DNA from: Paragonimus westermani | Taxonomy: Eukaryota > Platyhelminthes > Trematoda > Plagiorchiida > Troglotrematidae | NCBI GenBank assembly: GCA_008508345.1 | Contig: QNGE01000408.1 | Coordinates: 62,001-126,000, forward strand | Length of the DNA stretch: 64,000 nucleotides | Reading direction: 5' to 3' | Part shown: piece after piece, positions 60,912-64,000 of the stretch | How positions within the stretch are numbered: the stretch's first letter is position 1 | Layout of the letters: every line of letters begins with the position of its first letter | Program-made: the position numbers and the translations under genes | Notes under the pieces: model-generated | Database searches by the model: none | Told to the model about the DNA's origin: nothing | Seen by the model: only the letters and a program-made list of their open reading frames with translations

Positions 60912-61565
60912 CTGTCAGAGGAAAAAGGTGGTGATGACTGTAATGATATCAGATAATATGGAGGCTCATTTTAATGAAATGTAAATACCATAGGTGTTTG
61001 TGTTATCATCAGCATTTCAAGACACTACAGATCTCTTTATTTAAACAATTAACTGTAGCTCAGAATGGGAAATAAACTTCGTTCACCGTTCACCGTTCGT
61101 CTCCTCTTCACGGAGTGACATATATCTGTTTTACACTTGTTGCAGACATAGTTCATGGAATGATTGATCGTTAGCCGGGGTTTCACTGTGAATGTTGATT
61201 TTTGCGATCATATGGCAATGCTGGAAAGGGTAAGGAGGAAGTTCGGTGTACGGTAGACGAAATGGATATACTCGGCATTTAAGGAGTGTGCCGTAAGTGT
61301 TATTTGTGTTGTCTTCCCACTTCGACCGCGGTTCACATGAGCTAAGCAATAATGAGTTTCTGGCAAAAATAGCCAACAAACTAGCACTATTAGTGAAAGT
61401 GAACAGAAAGGGATCAAAGACTCTCAAAAAATACCGGATACGTGTAGGGGATTTTATTAAGATCTTAAGTAACATGGCGGGCGAACTGTTTCACATTCAT
61501 TACGACCGGCTTTGTTCCGCCCGACCAAACTGATCGATTGACATGTATTACTAATAAGTGACATG
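60912..61565. other. No gene recognised
   Basis: Between the EGF exon and the LTR element at the right edge. Open frames on both strands around 61208-61533 have no recognisable motif. Confidence 0.5.
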
Positions 61566-61745
61566 TGTTAACACTTGCTGAATCATGCACATGACTGGTT
61601 GCTTTGCCATACGCTGTTGTGTAATTACCACTCATTTACCGCTTGCGCGTTGGTCCACTGACATGCTTGTTCACTTTCGCGCTTGCGACTGTCAATACAG
61701 TACTCGTTTTCCCAGCGTTGTTGTACTGCACCAGTAAACGCAACA
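61566..61745 (+). repeat. Probable 5' LTR
   Basis: Starts TGTTAACA and ends CGCAACA immediately before the TGG of a primer-binding-type sequence. Only one end of the element is visible, so the left boundary is a guess from the TG...CA rule; the LTR could be longer. Confidence 0.4.
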
Positions 61746-61758
61746 TTTGGCGACGGGG

Positions 61759-62430
61759 ATGGGATAGGAATTACTCGAGCTCATACATGATCAGCAGAAA
61801 GCTCTTCGAAAGCAAGAATTACGACAAGCAAAACTGATGGAGTCGGTGCTGGCCAAGTTGGAATCGTTCGGATCAATCAAGAAAGAAGCCAAGGGCGAAT
61901 CAGAGCTGAAAGAAACCGTGGGTGCATCCATTCAGGAGTTCCGATATGACCCGGATAATGGAATCACATTTATGACGTGGTACAATCGCTACGAGGATAT
62001 TTTTCTGGTTGATGGATCTCAGTTGAGTGACGCAGCTCAAGTGCGTTTATTAGTGCAAAAACTGGGCACAACGGAGCACACGCAATACTGCAACTATGTG
62101 CTACCTAAACATCTTCGGGATTTCAGATTTAGAGATACAGTCGCAAATCTCAGTATCATTTTTGGTGAGTGCACATCCCTGTTCAACATTCGATATAATT
62201 GTCACAAACTGAACAGACTACCCGAGGAAGGCATAGTCACGTATGACGGAAGGGTTAACAAGAAATGCGAACGCTTCCAGATCCAGAAACTTACTTCAGA
62301 TCAATTCAAAAGTCTTGTCTTTTTTGCGGGACTTACGTCACAAGCTGATGCAGATATTCGCACCAGACTTCTGGGGAAACTTGACACTCTAATAGAACCT
62401 TCAGTGCAGGAGCTAACGGCTCAGTACTAA
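61759..62430 (+). pseudogene. Gag of gypsy-type element (interrupted)
   Basis: The likely original start is ATG 61759 just after the primer site, but codon 3 is TAG (61765-61767). The same frame then runs through a helical segment (ELIHDQQKALRKQELRQAK) and past an internal ATG at 61837. It continues with FMTWYNRYEDIFLVDG and LRDFRFRDTVANLSIIFG, typical of gypsy-type capsid proteins, to TAA at 62428-62430. The frame resembles Gag for a little beyond this stop (YLVNLKKDSQM). A CCHC-like region near 62555-62670 is split between two frames (WNC in one, CPFRSHQYQLCSRY in the other). Gag normally forms particles and binds RNA; this copy is broken. Confidence 0.83.
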
Positions 62431-62575
62431 TACCTTGTCAACCTCAAGAAGGACTCGCAGATGGTTCAGGGTAGACAAGAGCATCAAGAGGATCTAACTG
62501 TCGATAAAGTTACCAGAAACAGCACATGAAAACACACCAGACGATAGACTGAGCCACCGACGGCCTGCTGGAATT

Positions 62576-64000
62576 GTGTACAATGGCACTGTTCGATTTT
62601 GTCCATTCCGTTCTCATCAATATCAACTGTGCAGTCGCTATGCTCACAAAGAAAGCCACTGTTTTCATAACCGGAATTCCATGCTCAAACCAGCAGGCAA
62701 TAGTGAGAGAAGACAGTCTAACGTTGTGTTCGCGACGACAGGACCTTATGTGACTGTTTTTAACGGGTTTCCTGTGACTTTACAGGTCGACACCGTCTCA
62801 GATATCACGATCGTTTCGAGGAAATATTGGGAAGCTATTGGGAAACCAAAATACTCTCACACGAAGCGCATGGCACGGAACGCTAGTGGCGATCAAATAC
62901 AGTTCCTGGGTGAGTTCCACTGCGAGTTTTCATTTAGTGACTCCCGTTGTTCGGGTGTTTGTTTTGTTTCACCGCCTGACAGCCTTAATTTATTGGGTAT
63001 TGATTGGATTCGGATGTTAAATCTGTGGAATGTACCGTTCAACTCTATTTGCGACCCTCCTAATAAAACCTCTGACACGCTATCGTATGACGTTGCATCT
63101 ATCGTCTCCTATAAGCGCTCAGAAGTTGTCCACGTTTTGCAAAATACATACTCTGATCTCTCCACAGGAAACCTTGGTTTATGCACCAAAGCAAAAGGGG
63201 TTTTATATGTGAAACCCGGAAGCACACCTGTGTTTCGTCCCAAACGACCAGTGCCTGTCTCAGCGACGACAACAATAAATGCAGAGCTCGACAGATTAGA
63301 GCAAGCAGGGGTACTTCAACGAGTTAGTTATTCAACTTGGGCAGCCCCCGTTGTAGTAGTCAGGAAAGCAAACAGAGGTGTACGCTTGTGTGGCGATTTC
63401 TCTACAGGACTGAATAACGCACTGGAAATGCATCAGTACCCACTCCCGATTCCGGAAGACTTGTTTGCTCGACTTAATGATGGGACAGTGTTTTCAAAGA
63501 TTGACTTATCCGATGCCTATCTCCAAGCTGAGATTGAGGATAAATGTTAGGAGCTATTGACGATTGATACACATCGTGGGCTGTACCAATATAACAAGTT
63601 GTCTTTCGGAGTAAAGTGCGCCCCGGCGATTTTTCAGCAGATAATGGATATTATGTTGTCTGATATAGTATATGCCATGGTTTACATGGATGACATTATC
63701 ATAGTCAGTTCACCTGTTGATGATCATATCCAGCATTTACATACTGTTTTCCAGCGTATCCGAGACTATGGCTTTACGCTACGAATAGAAAAATGTGAAA
63801 TTGTTATCTCAAATACAAGGTACCTTGGTTCTATCATTGATGAAACAGGTCGTCGACCGGATCCAGACAAAAATGCTGCCATTGCTACGCTCCCAGTTCC
63901 AAAGGACAAGACTGATCTACAATCCTTCTTGGGACTAGTCAACTATTACAACAATTTTGTGCCTAACATGCACGATTTGCGTGCTCCGCTAAACAAACTC
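62576..64000 (+). pseudogene. Pol (protease and reverse transcriptase) of gypsy-type element, interrupted
   Basis: The frame is +1 relative to gag. The aspartic protease segment reads LQVDTVSDITIVS, with Val in place of the Gly of the usual DTG active site, and ends LLGIDWI. The reverse transcriptase shows STWAAPVVVVRK, FSKIDLSDAYLQ (motif A Asp present), a TAG at 63548-63550, then LSFGVKCAPAIFQQIMD (motif B), VYMDDIIIVS (motif C intact) and FLGLVNYYNNFVPN. The frame is otherwise open to the window edge. Polymerase catalytic residues are kept, but the changed protease site, the stop and the gag-pol frame break make this copy inactive. Confidence 0.88.

Larger units (their letters stand above)
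61566..64000 (+). mobile_element. Ty3/gypsy-type LTR retrotransposon, 5' half, runs off the window
   Basis: Order: probable 5' LTR (61566-61745), primer-binding-type sequence TGGCGACGGGGATGGG from 61748, gag (61759-62430), zinc-knuckle remnant (about 62555-62670), protease (about 62750-63020) and reverse transcriptase (from about 63210 to the edge). It differs in gag sequence from the element at 20 kb, so it is a different family. Multiple stops and at least one frameshift indicate an inactive copy. RNase H, integrase and the 3' LTR lie beyond 64000. Confidence 0.88.

Noticed and set aside
1..64000. CRISPR arrays, prophage, bacterial operons, spliced-leader RNA, rRNA
   Set aside because: No regularly spaced direct repeats, no prokaryotic gene packing and no recognisable conserved RNA segments were seen.

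Overview
This window looks like a stretch of a metazoan, probably flatworm (digenean fluke-like), nuclear chromosome. The basis is a spliced hunchback-type zinc-finger gene, an EGF-repeat gene with small phase-matched exons spread over at least 25 kb, and a dense mixture of old retroelements (RTE-like and CR1-like LINEs, Penelope-like elements, Ty3/gypsy-type LTR elements), which together are typical of fluke genomes. The species assignment is inference only. No bacterial-style operons, rRNA, tRNA or CRISPR arrays were seen.

Layout. From 1 to 5 kb the main gene is a hunchback (hb) homologue on the plus strand: an internal exon at 2790-3007, a 137-bp intron and the terminal exon at 3145-4827. 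Its earlier exon(s) were not found. A 3' LINE fragment lies just upstream, at about 1640-2270. From 5 to 20 kb there is mostly non-coding DNA with two striking inverted repeats. One is an unclassified palindrome-like structure at 5.79-6.99 kb. The other is a Penelope-like element (PLE) at 13.1-14.2 kb whose 3' end is repeated in inverted orientation. A Ty3/gypsy-type element at 20.35-22.46 kb is broken by a 629-base run of N and keeps only its 3' LTR. A second PLE fragment lies at 23.4-24.2 kb and a CR1-like LINE tail at 33.9-34.6 kb.

From about 36 to 61 kb the minus strand carries a multi-EGF gene. Seven exons were reconstructed from cysteine spacing, splice sites and matching intron phases; in transcription order they are 60911-60685, 56124-56023, 52473-52318, 50811-50495, 50393-50168, 38463-38341 and 36132-35998. 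Together they encode about nine EGF/laminin-type repeats of the kind found in MEGF/Draper/SCARF-type receptors. An 11.7-kb intron of this gene contains an almost complete but dead RTE-like LINE (39.6-42.9 kb) in the same orientation as the gene. Minus-strand open segments at 27.7-30.1 kb, one with a hydrophobic stretch, could be downstream exons, but this is weakly supported. A solo LTR with a 4-bp CTAG target-site duplication lies at 59456-59760 and belongs to the same family as the 3' LTR at 22 kb.

The right edge (61.6-64.0 kb) holds the 5' half of another gypsy-type element: probable LTR, gag, protease and reverse transcriptase, with several stop codons and frame breaks. It runs off the window.

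The two host genes are probably unrelated in function: a developmental transcription factor and a secreted or membrane EGF-repeat protein. Everything else recognisable is transposon-derived. All comparisons were made by eye; no database search was possible.
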